From contig RPFO01000164.1 of assembly GCA_009746045.1 (NCBI GenBank), positions 2,410,321 through 2,466,377 on the forward strand: 56,057 nucleotides of DNA, given 5' to 3'. The translations under genes and the position numbers were made by a program. Shown here piece by piece: positions 21,983 to 34,499 of the stretch (the first letter of the stretch is position 1; each line of letters opens with the position of its first letter). Source of the stretch: Mesostigma viride (lineage: Eukaryota; Streptophyta; Mesostigmatophyceae; Mesostigmatales; Mesostigmataceae). Below the pieces are notes generated by a model. That model made no database searches. It was not told the DNA's origin and saw only the letters and a program-made list of their open reading frames with translations.

Positions 21983-24900
21983 GTAAACAATTACTTCACG
22001 ATTTTTTTCAGAATAATCCTTGCGATAGTTTATACGCACCTGATTGCGAAGATAAGGCCTGGCTTTGCTACTGAGTAGGTGCTTGGGTGTGCTTTAACAA
22101 ACACCGCTCCGGTCCTGCGTTCGCAACTGCGCCAGCAGGGCGTGGATGTTCTCAGATGCTCCGAGATCCAGGTTCAGCGTCGGTGTTGGCCGGTCGCTGT
22201 CGTACAGGTAAGCGCGAAGCACAAGAACTTCCCCTTCCTTTTGCAAGTCCGCTCCTGGTTTGCTGGCATTTGTGCCTCTTGGGTAACCACACGTGACTTC
22301 AATAGCTGCTGGCTGGCGCGATACGGGTCTAAATCGCATATGAAAACAGCCTAGAATCGCATGTTGATGTGAAAGCCTCTGTGAAGTTTCTTAGCCGTAA
22401 GCACTGTTGCCACGAGTGCAATTTTATGTTCAATGGCCCATAAGTGCGGCAGCAGCTCTCATCCTACCCCTATGACAAGAGGTCGCCCTCGCAAAGCTTA
22501 GTCTGAGCAGGGTTAAGTGGTAATTGCCCACAGGAGACGAAGGGGCAAGGTGTGCAGAGACAGCTTGGCAGGTGATTCCATCTGCCATTGCATTCAAGGC
22601 TGTATCAAGGACGTCCAACTTGCTGGAACGGCCCAGAGTATTTAGTGCCGGAATTACTGCTGCCATATCTAATTGTCACCCTCCTAAGAGAGATTACCTC
22701 TTATAACCACACGCATAACCAGGAATGGAACTCCTTTCAATCAAGAAGGATGGCGGGGACAGGGGGCGGGGTGGTGGTGGTGGTGGACAGAAGCTACTTT
22801 TCGGCACTCGCCACCAGGATAAATGGTTGTGAAGTTGCCTACGTGTCCGGGGGGGACAGATGCTAGGTGTAAAGATTTCCTTCGGCATCGGATTGGGAAA
22901 GATGACCCTGGAAATGGTTGTGGAAGGTTTCCACCACCCTTTTCCACCATCTGCCTCTGAAATCAGGCCGTGTAAACACGGCAACCGTGAGCTCTTCTCC
23001 GAGATTCCATTATCTGTTAATTCATTATTGCTTGCCAGCTTGCGCCTTGGCCCCTGCTCCCCTCTGTGCTGTGCAGGCGGAGCAGCATCTGCAGCTTCCG
23101 TGACGACATGCTGCCACGTTTCTCCCAAGCGTATGACCCCAGGGAGAGCATATCCGGCCGAGAGAGGCCATCCTCATGGTCCTCACCCTCCACTGTGGCC
23201 GATAGCGCGGATGCATCCAGTGATGATGAGGGCGATGACTGCGGCATGTACGGGCGGACCCGGCAGTCAGCATCGCGCTGGCGGCCTCGCTCAAGCAGGG
23301 GTGGCAAGCACAGGTCGCGGTCCAACAAGAGGATGCCGCTGGTGAGTGGAGAGGTTGGCAGTAGAACAGGGATGGGGAGCAGGGAAAGAGCAGGGGCAGC
23401 GGACGAACAGTGAGCTCAAGTCAACAGTGCTGATATTAGTCCCATAAACAACCATTGGGATAAGACCCACCCACTCATACACAGACCCGGCATCACGCAG
23501 TAATCGCGTCACAGTTGGGCTTACTTGGTGGTCTTTTTCTATTCTGTGCTGGACCTACTTGGTGGTGTTTTTCTAATCTAAGGAGTACTCGCCAATATTT
23601 GGCGACCTACCTGTGATTCATGGGATGGGATGCCACACATCACTTGGATGTGTCACAATGCAGGAGAGGGACTGTCCTGGCGCGCCCCCGTCATCCCCAT
23701 CCTGCGGCCACCCTGTCGCACGGGGACCAGCAACGGGCGCAGCGGCTCGTGTGGACCCTGACTTTGTCAAGGAGAAGGCCGCCTACTTTGCCGAAGTGGA
23801 TGCATTCGTCCTGGAGGAGGCCACGCCGTCTCCAGCAGTAGCGCACCCCGCTGCCAGCAGGGCCAGGGTGAGCCTGGGAGAGCTACATGCCATGTGCGGT
23901 AGCAGTTAGTGAATGAGTTCATTGGTGCACAAGGGGGCTCTCTTTCACACAGAGAACAACATTAAACACCACTTGCCCTTTGTACTGGATATAACTGGTG
24001 CCTGGAGAGTTGGAAGGGCAGGCATGCTTGCTCGAGCCGCAGGCACGCCCTAATGGGGCCACTGGCAGGGCAGTCAGTTTGCAGGTGTCAGGGTAGCGCG
24101 GATCGTTGCTTGTGGGAAAGCAAGACCCACTCGCCACAAAGCGGACACTGGGCACCATGCTGGTGCACGCTTCGACTGACAAGTGTTATCATGTTCCTGA
24201 TCCTGCTTGTCTCAGCTGAGTGTATTCACGTTACGAGTTGTGCATCTCCCCATTTCCTAGAGTAGGCGAGGCATCATGATCGCCCATGCTTCAAACATGC
24301 TCTGTCATTGATATTTTTTTCCTTGATATTTTCTTTTTTTTTCTTTCCTGTTGGTGCTGCCTGGTACCCTCCACCCTGCCCCGCACAGTCGCTTTCCCCT
24401 GCAAGCGCGGAGCTGTGGCCCTTGATGCGCTTGAACCTTGGCATGGAGTTGCTGCCCTCACTGGGGGATGAAGAGGATGAGGAGGGCGTATGCCTGCCAG
24501 TGGTCATGGAGCGTATGTCTGTCAGGGGGTCTCGCAAGTTCTCACAGGTAAGCTCTCTAGAGCAGGTGGGGGGAGCTTTTTGTTGTGGTACCCGATTGAG
24601 GTGTTGGCCTGCAGACATGTACCAGAGTTTCCCGAACTTCAGTTGGGCTCTACTTATGCATCTGCTTTTAATAAGCTTTTAGGCAGTTTCCCTTGAGAGA
24701 GATGCATTTAGCAGAACATCTATGGTTTCTAAAAGAGCTATTTTGCTGTACATTCGGTGAAGTTATAGTTGGTATGGGTTCCTTTTTTAATGTCTGTTTG
24801 AAACACCGATTAAGCTTAGATGCAGTGCGGTCAGCCCGTTGCTTAGTGTACACGTTGTGTGAGAAGCTCTTGTCCCCGCCATTACTTGCTCTGCACTTCC

Positions 24901-27900
24901 CAATTCCTCTGTGAATCCGCATGCGCAGTCGCAGTTTTCTGCCACTTCATGTCGGCCGAATGGCAAGGTATGGGTTGTGAGGTTGCAATTGCCGGATATG
25001 AATGGCAGCGATCCATGGTAAGCTAGCTGGGCAGTGATCCAGTGGCTTGAGTTGAATGCCAATCTCATATCTCCGTCAACCAGTAGTCAGTAACTTAGTG
25101 ATGCCTTTTGACCTGGATGCATTGGTGCTACCGTGCCTTTTCCGATTTTCTCGCCAGCAGACACAAACGCGCAGCTCACTAGCATGCCGCACACCCCGCC
25201 TTGCCGCCGCATTGCAGGCCTGCGCCCAGAACCTGCCGTCCGTCACGGAGCACGAGGCCGAGCACCTGCAGGAGATGGACACGCCGCCCCGCAGCCCTAC
25301 CCCCAGCGCCGAGACCTGTGACCCCGTCACCGTGGCGTCCTCCCTGCTCAACAGCTCGTGCCATGACGGCAGCGATGTGCCCCGTCGCCAGAGTAGCAAC
25401 GTGCCTCACCGCACCGACGTGCCCCATCCACCCGGTCGCCATCGCTCCTCGCTCACGAGCACTCCCCACCTGCCGGCCGTCACCCCTTGCCCGTCACCCG
25501 TGGACCGGTGTCTGCGACCGAGCGCCGGCCGCATCAGCGGCTGGTCCCAGCTCAGCCCCGTGGCAGGGACCCTGTCCCCTGCGCCCCCCATGCCCTCCCC
25601 TATGTCCGATGACCGGCTGGCATCCCCCGACCACACCGAGAAAGACAACGTGCCTCATGGCCGCCAGGCGTCCTCCGCCGGGCTGCGAACGGACCATTTC
25701 AGCGGCTTGCAGGGCAGCCAATTGTTCATGGACCGGTATCGTGCCCTTCACGGCCAGGATGTGGATGATGTGGCGGATGGCAGTAGCCCGCAGGGGACCA
25801 GCGGCTGGACGCGAGCGCACACGGCTAGACCGCACGGGTCCTCTGGCTTCCGGCTCTCCGGTGCAGGCCGTGGCAGTGCGTCACCTGCCCTGGACGACGT
25901 GGTGTGTCGGCTGGAGGAGATGCATCTTGCTAATCCCTGTGAGGGGCATCCGGTGGATGAGGACGCCTGGGGATCCAAGCACGACAGTCAGGAGAAGGAG
26001 GAAGAAGAGGCACTCACTGGCGAGGAAGAGTCGGTCCTGCCATCGGCCCAGGGCAATGAGGACACTGGTGACGCCTTGGACTCAAGTGCCCAACCGCAGC
26101 ACGGGGATGCCTTGGATGCACTGGTTGTGCCATCACGGGCTGAGGAGGGCGGGCTGGGCGGGCTGTGTGAGGAACTGGAGGGGCTGGCCGTGGGCCATCG
26201 GGTGGACAGTGCACGCGAGGAGGAGCCTGTGCCCCAGGGCAACGTAGAGTTGGATGACATGGCGTTGCTGCTGAGGGAGTGCGGGCAGGAGGTGCCGCAG
26301 TCGCTGGATGCGTGCGTGGAGCACTATGTGTAAGTGGCACGGCGGGGCGGGCGGCAAGGGAAACGGTTGGTATCCAGGGTCCTGACGAGGAGGATGCTGG
26401 CTCGGAGGGTGCTGGCAGGGAGCATGCTGGCAGGCATGGTAGGCATAGTTTACATGCAAGATTAGCTCGAGGCCTTACTTGAGGCCTATATTTTAGTATA
26501 CTAGCTGTGGACATAGATGTACATATTGACGTCTCGGGGAGACGCCCACTTTATCTTACTTGGGAAATTCAGCGATCCGTGGTCCCCCAACTGGGACCTG
26601 AGACTAGTTAATTAATGAATGCTGGCAGGGAGGGCGCAGCGTGGGAGAGGCCAAAATAGCTCGAAATAGCCAAAGTAGCCACTGTGGCTGTGTTCATTTT
26701 TGCCTGCGTGGTCCTTGGGTGCATGGCCTTTGCATTTGGTTTAGTTCCAGGTGTCTTGGCTTTGGGTTCAGGAGTAGGGAGCCAGGTGAGAGGTATATAG
26801 TAAAAGGGTTGCAGTTTGCCAGGTCTGATGGATGCTGTATCTGCGTCAGATGCTCACATTCTCGTGTCATTGCCACTAGTGGACGGCTGGGCGGGGTGTA
26901 ACCTCGCACTGGTCTCGAAAATTCACGTTGAATTCCTCATTTCTGTGCTGTGATTGGTCCCAGTCTAATATGGACGATACCATGATCTTAGCTCTCCAAC
27001 GGGTGATTCCCGCCTGCATTTGTCGTCACATCAAACCATGCTGGTGTGGACCCTTGCGGCCATGGCATGGTCACGCCGACGAACATACTCGTCGCCTGCG
27101 CTGTGCTGCTACGGAATCATTCGCTGGATGCGTCTGCCTGTTCCAGGGGCAAGAAGCCGGTGAGCAAGATCGGGGAGGGCACGTACGGTGAGGCCTTCAG
27201 TGGCAACGGCGTCATTTTCAAGATTGTCCCATTCGCCGGCTCTGCGCTCGTGAATGGAGAACAGCAAAAGGTGCGTCGCTTAGGCCGCTGGTGGTGAATG
27301 CATGGCTGCACCGCTATGACGTGACAAGCAATAGCTTGAGTACTGTGTGCCAGGGACCACGCTGGGCCTGCTGTAGCTTGCAGGGAGGTGGCTGTGGAGG
27401 ACTTGACATGTGGGTAATGGTGGCTTGGGGTGGACATTGGTTAATTGCTATGATACTTGCTACGAAACCTGCTGTAAGTCAATTGCGGGGTTGGGTGGAG
27501 GGACCACACCTGGATGAGAACAGGGCCTGACCTTGGCTGATTCCAGAAGGGGTGCCCCACTCAGTGTTGGGTACCCCAGGAGCTCCGGTACTTCCCGGGG
27601 ACTGCCGACAACAAATAGTAAGCAATCGCCTAGCACATTCCAGAGCTCCCTCCGCGCCATTTGCAAACGACGAACGTAAATCAAGAGTGACCAAGATTCG
27701 TATCTCTACTATATTATACTAAGTTTCACTAGATTTTACTATTTTCTACTAGTTCTACTAAGCTATAATATATCCTGCTGACTAATTGCCGCCGTACACT
27801 GATAACCTTTCTTGGCCGATACATTAGTGACAGCCTGCAACTGATGCAAGTGAAGCAACCCAACTGAACCCTGCATACATTATGTATCGGATCATACCGT

Positions 27901-30900
27901 ATGGCTGCAGACGTTGAGTTCAGTTCAGTTTAGCAGCATGATCTGGTCACTCCCCCATCCATACTTGCCGATGACCGATAGTAAAACCGGGAGCTCCTTC
28001 CGGCCTGCCACTTGAATGACGACTGTAAAATTTGCCCTAGAGGAGCTCCCTCCTTTCCTAACTTTGGACGATGAAACTCGTTTTGGTAAGACCAAAAGGC
28101 TCCCTCCTGTCCAATATCGGGACGACGGGGAGGCTCCCGGAGGGTCGTAAAATGGCTGATTGGGCACCCCTCCTCTGATTCCTGCCTTTTCTTTCAGCCT
28201 CAAGTATGGAGGGTAACTGGCATGGTGCCTGCATGTTCGGCCATCTATGAGAATGAGGAGAAGAGCGTAGCTAGCCCACATACCTGAAAGCGGGCATGTT
28301 TGTGCTTTTCAGAATGCAGGCGATGACTCTGTATGAGTGAGTTTGACGATATTCGCATTATAGGAACATGGTCAGCAGCAGCATGCAGCGTCACAATGAC
28401 TTCCTCGTTACCACAAGATCGATTGTTGGCTCCTTCAGACAATCCCGCTACGCAGAAAAGGCAAACTGTCGGTCATTGCTGCACATGTATGGGTTGTAGT
28501 GCTGCACAACTCTGTGCAGTCGCACAGACGTGTGGTTGATCACACAATTGTGTGACATGATGTGCACCCATATGCTGGCTGGTCCCGTTCCCAGTCCAAG
28601 CCAAGCTCACCGTGGGAGTCTAGGCAACTGGCAAACTGGCTAGAGGCCCACCAGGAAGCTGTCCATGCCTGGCGCCTGGTCAACTGCACCTTTTGATACC
28701 AGCCGTCACATTGCCACGTTCGGCGACTTGCCAAAGATTCGTTCAGTGTGTGACGCCCTGCTCGATTTCGTTGCATGGCGTCAAGATTTCCTGCACTTCT
28801 ACCGCATGTGACCCCTCCCGCAGGCTGTGTGTGAAATACTGGAGGAGGTGCGCATGACCAACATCCTGAGCAACCTGCGGGCCCCTGGGGACGAGGATGA
28901 TGGAGGATCTGGTATAGGGGGCGCTGCTGCTGCCTCCGTGGACAGGGCGGCTGCTGCCCTGAGGAGCTCGAGGCTGCATGCCACGTCCAACTTTATCAAG
29001 ACATATGGGTGCGTTGACGATTGCAATGCGCAAACTATGCGCGTTGTGTCTGATAAATGAGGTAGAGAGTTAGAGCTTCAGTGCCTTCCATTTCAAAGTG
29101 CTCTTAAGTGGGTGGTGTTATGCCAGACTTGTGATGCTCAACACAAGCAATTTCTGCCAGCTGCTAGGTATAAGCTTGTGCAGCACAAGTGGTAACCCTG
29201 GCGGCTGCAGCCAGCATGGTAGTGGGAACTAGCAGCAGTTTTCTGTGCCCAGAAGCGTGGCCGCCTCGCTGGCTAGCAGCTCGCTGGCTGGCCGATGGGT
29301 TCATCTATGCCCGGAGCAAGCACTGCAATCGCTGTACTTGGTCGCTAGTTACACTGCTCCCCGCCACTTTGGTCAGGTGTTTTGGCCTGGCCTATGCACA
29401 CAAGGCACAACGGGGAACGCATCTAGCCCTTATGAGCCTTCTTCCAGATGCCTGGCACTCCAGGACCACCTCTCATGACCCACCTCAAGGCAGATTTGAT
29501 TCATACCTGATAAACACTCCTTGTCATTGTAATCCGAATCAACCAATAAGATACATGGAAGGAGATAAACTGGTGCTCATGCTGCACAGTATAATCCGCA
29601 TGCCGTCGCCCCCCCTGCCTCCTTCCCCTGCAGCGTCAAGATTTGCAGCGGCCCCTACCCCCGTCGCCTGGTCCAGGCGTGGGACGACTGGGACAAGGCG
29701 CACATCTCCGAGAACGAGCGCGTGGACGTGTTCGGGGCCGGTCAGCACTTTGTGGTCTTCCTCTTCGCCAACGGCGGGGCCGACCTGGAGCGCTTTGAGC
29801 TGAGGGACTATCGCGAGGTGCAGAGCTTGCTGCTTCAGGTATGTTGTGCAGGTCATTGCTGGGCAAAGCATTCTCCGGGCAACACGGAGGCGGTGTTCGT
29901 GAAATCACCTATTTAGTGAACTGCCCAAGGAGGCATTTGCACATACCCTCCGCTTCAAGAACCAGTGGAATCATGAGCACGGAGCATACGGAGGGAGATC
30001 ACTGTGCTTGTGAGTTGCGCCCATGGACTTGTAGTCCGTCGTGGCTCCTAGAGCCTGGCAACCAGGTTCGCGCCTTCAATGGCCAGGACCCCTAAAGGTA
30101 TCCTATGAACACTTCATGTAAACTCGAGGCTTCTAATGTGCACGCACGCATCACAACATGGTCGCATGCATCACAAGATGGTCGCACGCATCACAACATG
30201 GTCGCACGCATCACAACATGGTCGCACGCATCACAACATGGTCACACGCATCACAAGCTGGTGGAATGCTGACAGAAGCAGCACAGTAGGGTACTCCTTA
30301 ATAAACAGGTCTGCCTCCATGCAATGTGTTTCCCAACCGTATCCTTACCTTGTAGCCTGCCACCCCAAGTCTGTCACGGCGCTCATGGGTTGCCTCATGC
30401 GTTCCCGCTGATTGGAATGTGCAGGTGACGGCGTCTTTAGCGGTCGCAGAGGCCGCCTGTGGCTTTGAGCACCGAGATCTGCACTGGTATGTGCCAGTAT
30501 GTCGCTCTGTTTGTGCCTCTCTCCACATTTAGCAATGTCTACTGATTTCAGGGTTGCAACGCATTGATCTAAGGTAGGTAAATATAGTTGTTATGGATGG
30601 CGATGCAATCTGACAGGTGATCCCCCCTTCTTCCTCAATCGAGTTGGACGGAAGGCGCTCGCTCAAACGGTTCCGAACCCCCAGGCATGTGTCTCTGGAC
30701 CCCGGGGCTGAGCATTTATCAGGGATGATCCTGTTTCTCAGACACAGAGAATTACCCTTGGTTGACTAGCACGTGCAGGAAGCTCGTCTGGTCCTGCCTT
30801 TCAACAAACAAAAAGCCCCATGTATTGGCAAATTATTGGTTGTGGACATAGCCCAATGGACACCTCTTCACCCTTGTCCTTTCACCCACTTATCCTGCAA

Positions 30901-33900
30901 AAGGCATGAAAACCATTGATGCCAGTAGAATCCTCCTGTAGTGCAGCACTTCTTCAGATGCTCCCCCAGTAACAACAGCTACTAACCCCTACGCTGTGGC
31001 CTCCACATTCTACTTCATTGCAGGTCCTGTACCGTTCTCAGCAACTAACTTCGTTCATTCTGTTCTGCCCATCCTGTATCTCTTCACGTGGGTATCTATA
31101 TCCCTGCCTCAGGGGCAACATCCTGCTGGCAAGAACAACGGGTGACGGCGGAACGGACAATGATGGCGACCTGCTGCGCTATAGGCTGCATGGGCAAGAG
31201 ATGATGATCAACACCCACGGTGTCCGCGTGTCGCTGATCGACTTCACGCTGTCCCGCCTCGAGACTGGTAAATGGGGCTCCTCTGCTGGTGCCATTTTTT
31301 CCACATGGTACCTCCCCAGGACCGACGTTGCATATGGCAAACTAGGTTTTGCATGGGGCTCCTAAGCTGCACATGTCTTTGCAGGTCACCTTGCTTCGCA
31401 ACGCCTTCATCCCATTGGTCACAGAACAAACTGTGGGAGATGCATGCTATGCTGCTGTTCGCTCAGGACGATGCCAAGCCATCATTTGAATAGCAAAGAG
31501 GGCCTGGTATGGCTTTGCTGGAATGTGGGCCAGCATAGGCAGCCATGGCTACACTAATTGCACAGGATGCACCTGCAAAACCATCAGCTGATGAGGCACT
31601 GGTAGCACGACACGATCACTGCATCATAAAGGTCGCGAATGGGGCCGTGCTGTCAACCTTCTCAGGCAAGACATTCGTATTGTGTGGTTGCTGCTTAAGG
31701 ATTCATGGAAGGCATCACACTGGGATGGGCGCTGGAAGGTGGCGGGAATGCGCAGCAAATCCTTGCGCTAACTGTTGTTGCCCCGATGGGTGGCTATCGC
31801 GCGCAATGCTAGTCGACTGCTCATCGTGCCGCCAGATGCAGGAGGGCGATATCTCAATCCCTGATCTATACATGCCCTGTTCCTCTGTGCTTTTGCGACT
31901 TGCCCATGGCATCATCTTACTCGCCCATGGCTTCCGTGTGCCAGACTCTGGCCGGGTGCTCTTCTGCGACCTGTCCGCCGACCCGGATATTTTCAAGGGC
32001 AAGCGCGGGGACCCACAGGTACCATTGCGTGCCAGGCATCCACTTGGCAGGATGGTGTATAACGTTAAAGTGCAGTCGTGCATCAACTTTTGTATACATT
32101 CAAACCTCGCAGATTTGGTGTGCCATTCCGTAACAAGCATGCCTTAACAAGGTAACATGGTAGCAACAATACTGATGTTTTAGACACCATGGACCTCCTA
32201 ACTTTGTCTTTCCAAGGAGCACCCTTACGTTTCGGCTGAAGTTGCCAGGGAAGCAGCAATCCTGCTCTGGGGTTTGCCTGGAGGCGTGCATGAACACGTG
32301 CCAGGGGGGTGTTGGTTATCGTGCTCTCTCCCTTTCTCCTCCAGCTCCAGTGGATCCCCATCCACTCCACCTAGGCACATGCCGTCCCAACCACCCGACC
32401 CCGATCAACCACACAGCAACTCACTGACTGCCCAGTGTCTGGGCTGAGTAACCAATGCCACACACTCTACACAAACAAGCAAACAACCAAGCAGACAAGC
32501 AAACCTTCAACAGTCATACTACTAGCCAAGAACAACCAAACGGCCCACGCACCCACCCACCCAACGACTGGCTAATTAGCAACCCACCAAATGACCAACA
32601 AACCAAATTAAAAGAAAACAAACGATTCAATTAGAATGCCAACCCGGTTGGCCAGGGGCACCCACACGCGTTAATAATTCCTTAGGTTGGTACTTGGTAG
32701 TCACCTCATCAATGAGCTAACAGGATGCATGCAAGATACTATGGGAAACGAAGCACCACTGCACTAAAGACTACTGCTCTAAGTTCTTAATAATAATCAG
32801 TAATACTAACTACTCGTGCAGCATACTGTTGTAAACAGTGGGATATAGGAGGACAGCAGATCAATTTTTTTCCGAACACATCCTGGCTGTTAATGAACAA
32901 CCGGAGGTGGGTAGTTGTGATTGTGCACTTATTCTGGATGTTTTCGGAGGCTCTGTCTACCAAGCGTGAAGTAAGTACTGGGTGGTACTAAAGTCCTAAA
33001 CCACATGGGCGCACCAACATCACACAAATGGGTGCAGGCGGAGACGTACCGCCACATGAAGAAGCTGACCAAGGGCGACTGGAGCGGCAGGTGAGCAGCT
33101 TGCCTGTGGCATGGCGTAGCGAGCCTGCCCAAACCTCTGTTTGATGGGTATTGTTGTGAAGTGCAGGTTAAGTGGGTAATCACCTCGACAACCCTGTTCT
33201 ACGGATAAAATGGTTGGTGCGAAAGACGTTTTCGTTCTCCCACGGTTCTTTCACGGTGAGCACTTGGTACAGCGAGCATGCAAGGGACCAGGCAGCAGGA
33301 CTACTTTTCACATATAGCATGGTTCAGGTAGCGCTCGGCTTACTGTAGCATGTACTGATTATAGCACGTAAATGTACTGCAAAGGACGGTTGTGGCTACA
33401 ACAAGGCGCATTGCCGGATCCTTACATGGCTGCTTGAACATGACTTTGCCCTCATGCCGACGTGTGCAATCTCATTTCTGCACGCAGGTTCCCCAAAACA
33501 AACTGCCTGTGGATGCACTACCTGGCTGACATCGTGCTAACCCAGAAGAAATTTGTAAGTGAAGCTCAATGTCCCCTTCTATGTTTGAATATGCAGGTGT
33601 AGTGCAGTATTCTAGAGGAACATGGGCCTGTATGCACATGTACGTGTGTATTGGTTCTGTTTCTGTTCAGCTAGATTTCTCGCCCATGCGTGCGTGATGC
33701 ACCTCAATTGCGATAGGTCATGGGCAGATGCAGATGCATGGCTTTTGCTCACGGAGCTTTTTTCGGCGACAGGGAAAGCAGCAACCACCCCTATTTGTGA
33801 CATGCAGCTTTTGGGACCTGCGAATCGTAGAAGTTGACCCAGTACAGACCGGCACAGACAGACTGTGGGTGCCAGGACAGCCATCGTTGTGGCAAGTTTC

Positions 33901-34499
33901 ATTCCTAGGCATTCGGCATGCCTCACAGGGAACCAGTGGAGTGCTTCAGCAGGCACTTCTTCCAAAGATGCAAATCATTCCTTGCAGTAGCCTTTGGCCA
34001 TAACTGCCTTTTTCGCCCTCAGATACCCAACGAATTTGCTTTGTTCTGTTAGATCATGTGATTTACTTGCTCATTAGTGGTGATGGTCTTTGTAATAAGT
34101 GCAAGAAAGTATGCCATAGAATTGGGATAGCACAACATGACTAAAATTGCATGCATTCTACCTCCGTCCACGTTCCCCCACTGGCTAATGGCATAGTCTT
34201 TGGGCTACAAAATTCGTGGAGTGAAAACAGGAGGCCCACTATGGGCGGGAAAACTACTCGATTAGGCTGTTTCAAACCTAGATATTTCTTGTGTGTGTGT
34301 GTGTGAAGAGCTAACTGACAAAGAACACTCATGTGGATGGCCTCTTTGCTGTGAACGCCACGGTGTACAGATGTGCACGCCAGACGAGATGCGCAGCTTA
34401 CGAATATTTCGCAAAAGCATCCTGCAATACAGTTCTGCTGAAGATCTACTCAAAGATGACTTTTTCTGCGGTCTGGAGCGCAGAAAGACACACACGTAG
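21585..34499 (+). CDS. Haspin-family protein kinase (histone H3 Thr3 kinase-like), multi-exon
   Basis: A long acidic, Ser/Pro-rich N-terminal region (exons at 21585-21982, 23075-23341, 23664-23867, 24389-24547, 25158-26329, with at least one more ending at 22207) is followed by a haspin catalytic domain over exons 27147-27270, 28824-29008, 29634-29838, 30425-30486, 31113-31267, 31945-32018, 33038-33090, 33488-33554 and a last exon ending at TAG 34499. Haspin hallmarks are all seen: glycine loop KIGEGTYGEAF, lysine in IFKIVPF with VNGEQQK, catalytic FEHRDLHWGN, the atypical DFT in place of DFG (SLIDFTLSRLE), FCDLSADPDIFKG, and PKTNCLWMHYL. Codon phase is consistent at each junction up to 33554. 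Haspins phosphorylate histone H3 at Thr3 in mitosis. The full-length start is the first ATG of the 21585 exon and is only probable. Confidence 0.9.
23075..23341 (+). CDS. Haspin-like gene, N-terminal exon
   Basis: Acceptor GTGCAG, donor GTGAGT. Encodes a Ser/Asp/Arg-rich disordered segment (STVADSADASSDDEGDD, then RSSRGGKHRSRSNKRMPL), typical of the long non-conserved N-termini of haspins. Confidence 0.55.
23664..23867 (+). CDS. Haspin-like gene, N-terminal exon
   Basis: Acceptor AATGCAG, donor GTGAGC, length 204 with phase 0 at both ends. Encodes RVDPDFVKEKAAYFAEVDAF, then VLEEATPSPAV. Confidence 0.6.
24389..24547 (+). CDS. Haspin-like gene, N-terminal exon
   Basis: Acceptor CGCACAG, donor GTAAGC, 159 nt, phase 0 at both ends. 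Encodes LMRLNLGMELLPSLGDEEDE, then EGVCLPVVMERMSVRG. Confidence 0.6.
25158..26329 (+). CDS. Haspin-like gene, large N-terminal exon
   Basis: Acceptor CGCCAG, phase 0. The frame reaches a TAA at 26331, but a GTAAGT donor at 26330 falls just before it. Splicing there leaves a split valine codon (GT|G) completed by the kinase exon at 27147. The content is Ser/Pro/Asp/Glu-rich, ending in a helical segment (VELDDMALLLRECGQEVPQS). Confidence 0.7.
27147..27270 (+). CDS. Haspin kinase exon: glycine loop and catalytic lysine
   Basis: Encodes KKPVSKIGEGTYGEAF, then GVIFKIVPFAGSALVNGEQQ-K. The glycine-rich loop, the lysine of the VAIK-equivalent and the haspin-specific 'NGE-Q-K' are present. Ends with donor GTGCGT. 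Confidence 0.92.
27682..27775. repeat. Degenerate TACTA-rich tract
   Basis: Short A/T-rich stretch of repeated TTCTACTA/TTTACTA words within an intron of the haspin-like gene. Confidence 0.5.
28824..29008 (+). CDS. Haspin kinase exon: helix C region with insertion
   Basis: Encodes AVCEILEEVRMTNILSNLR, a roughly 30-residue Gly/Asp/Ala insertion, then ATSNFIKTYG. Phase 0 start; phase 2 end, completed by the next exon. Confidence 0.85.
29634..29838 (+). CDS. Haspin kinase exon: hinge and D-helix region
   Basis: Encodes VKICSGPYPRRLVQAWDDWD, then SENERVDVFGAGQHFVVFLF and GGADLERFELRDY. These match the haspin pattern 'G-x-YP-x-x-L-x-x-AWD' and 'G-x-DLE-x-F'. Confidence 0.92.
30140..30262. repeat. 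20-bp tandem repeat in a haspin intron
   Basis: About six copies of GCATCACAACATGGTCGCAC with a few substitutions. Confidence 0.9.
30425..30486 (+). CDS. Haspin kinase exon: catalytic loop
   Basis: Encodes VTASLAVAEAACGFEHRDLH-W. It contains the catalytic aspartate of HRD. The split tryptophan codon TG|G joins to GGN of the next exon. Confidence 0.92.
31113..31267 (+). CDS. Haspin kinase exon: activation segment
   Basis: Encodes GNILLARTTGD, an acidic linker, then VRVSLIDFTLSRLETG. The metal-binding aspartate sits in DFT, the haspin variant of DFG. Confidence 0.92.
31945..32018 (+). CDS. Haspin kinase exon
   Basis: Encodes SGRVLFCDLSADPDIFKGKR-GDPQ, matching the haspin 'FCDLxxDxxLFxGxGDxQ' block. 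Phase 1 entry, phase 0 exit. Confidence 0.9.
33038..33090 (+). CDS. Haspin kinase exon
   Basis: Encodes AETYRHMKKLTKGDWSG, corresponding to the haspin 'YRxM' helix. Donor GTGAGC. Confidence 0.85.
33488..33554 (+). CDS. Haspin kinase exon
   Basis: Encodes RFPKTNCLWMHYLADIVLTQ-KKF, the conserved 'PKTNxxWLHYL' haspin block. Donor GTAAGT. Confidence 0.92.
34389..34499 (+). CDS. Haspin kinase last exon
   Basis: Encodes RSLRIFRKSILQYSSAEDLL, then KDDFFCGLERRKTHT-stop, the C-terminal 'SAxDLL' helix of haspins. The best acceptor by consensus (GCGCAG, exon from 34397) is out of phase with 33554; an AG at 34388 is in phase but weak. An extra small exon between the two is possible. Confidence 0.75.
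   Translation: MRSLRIFRKSILQYSSAEDLLKDDFFCGLERRKTHT

Noticed and set aside
25201-26247. 348-aa plus-strand ORF overlapping the haspin N-terminal exon
   Set aside because: It is in a different frame, Arg/Pro/Cys-rich, and is a shadow of the GC-rich exon whose own frame joins the kinase exons in phase.
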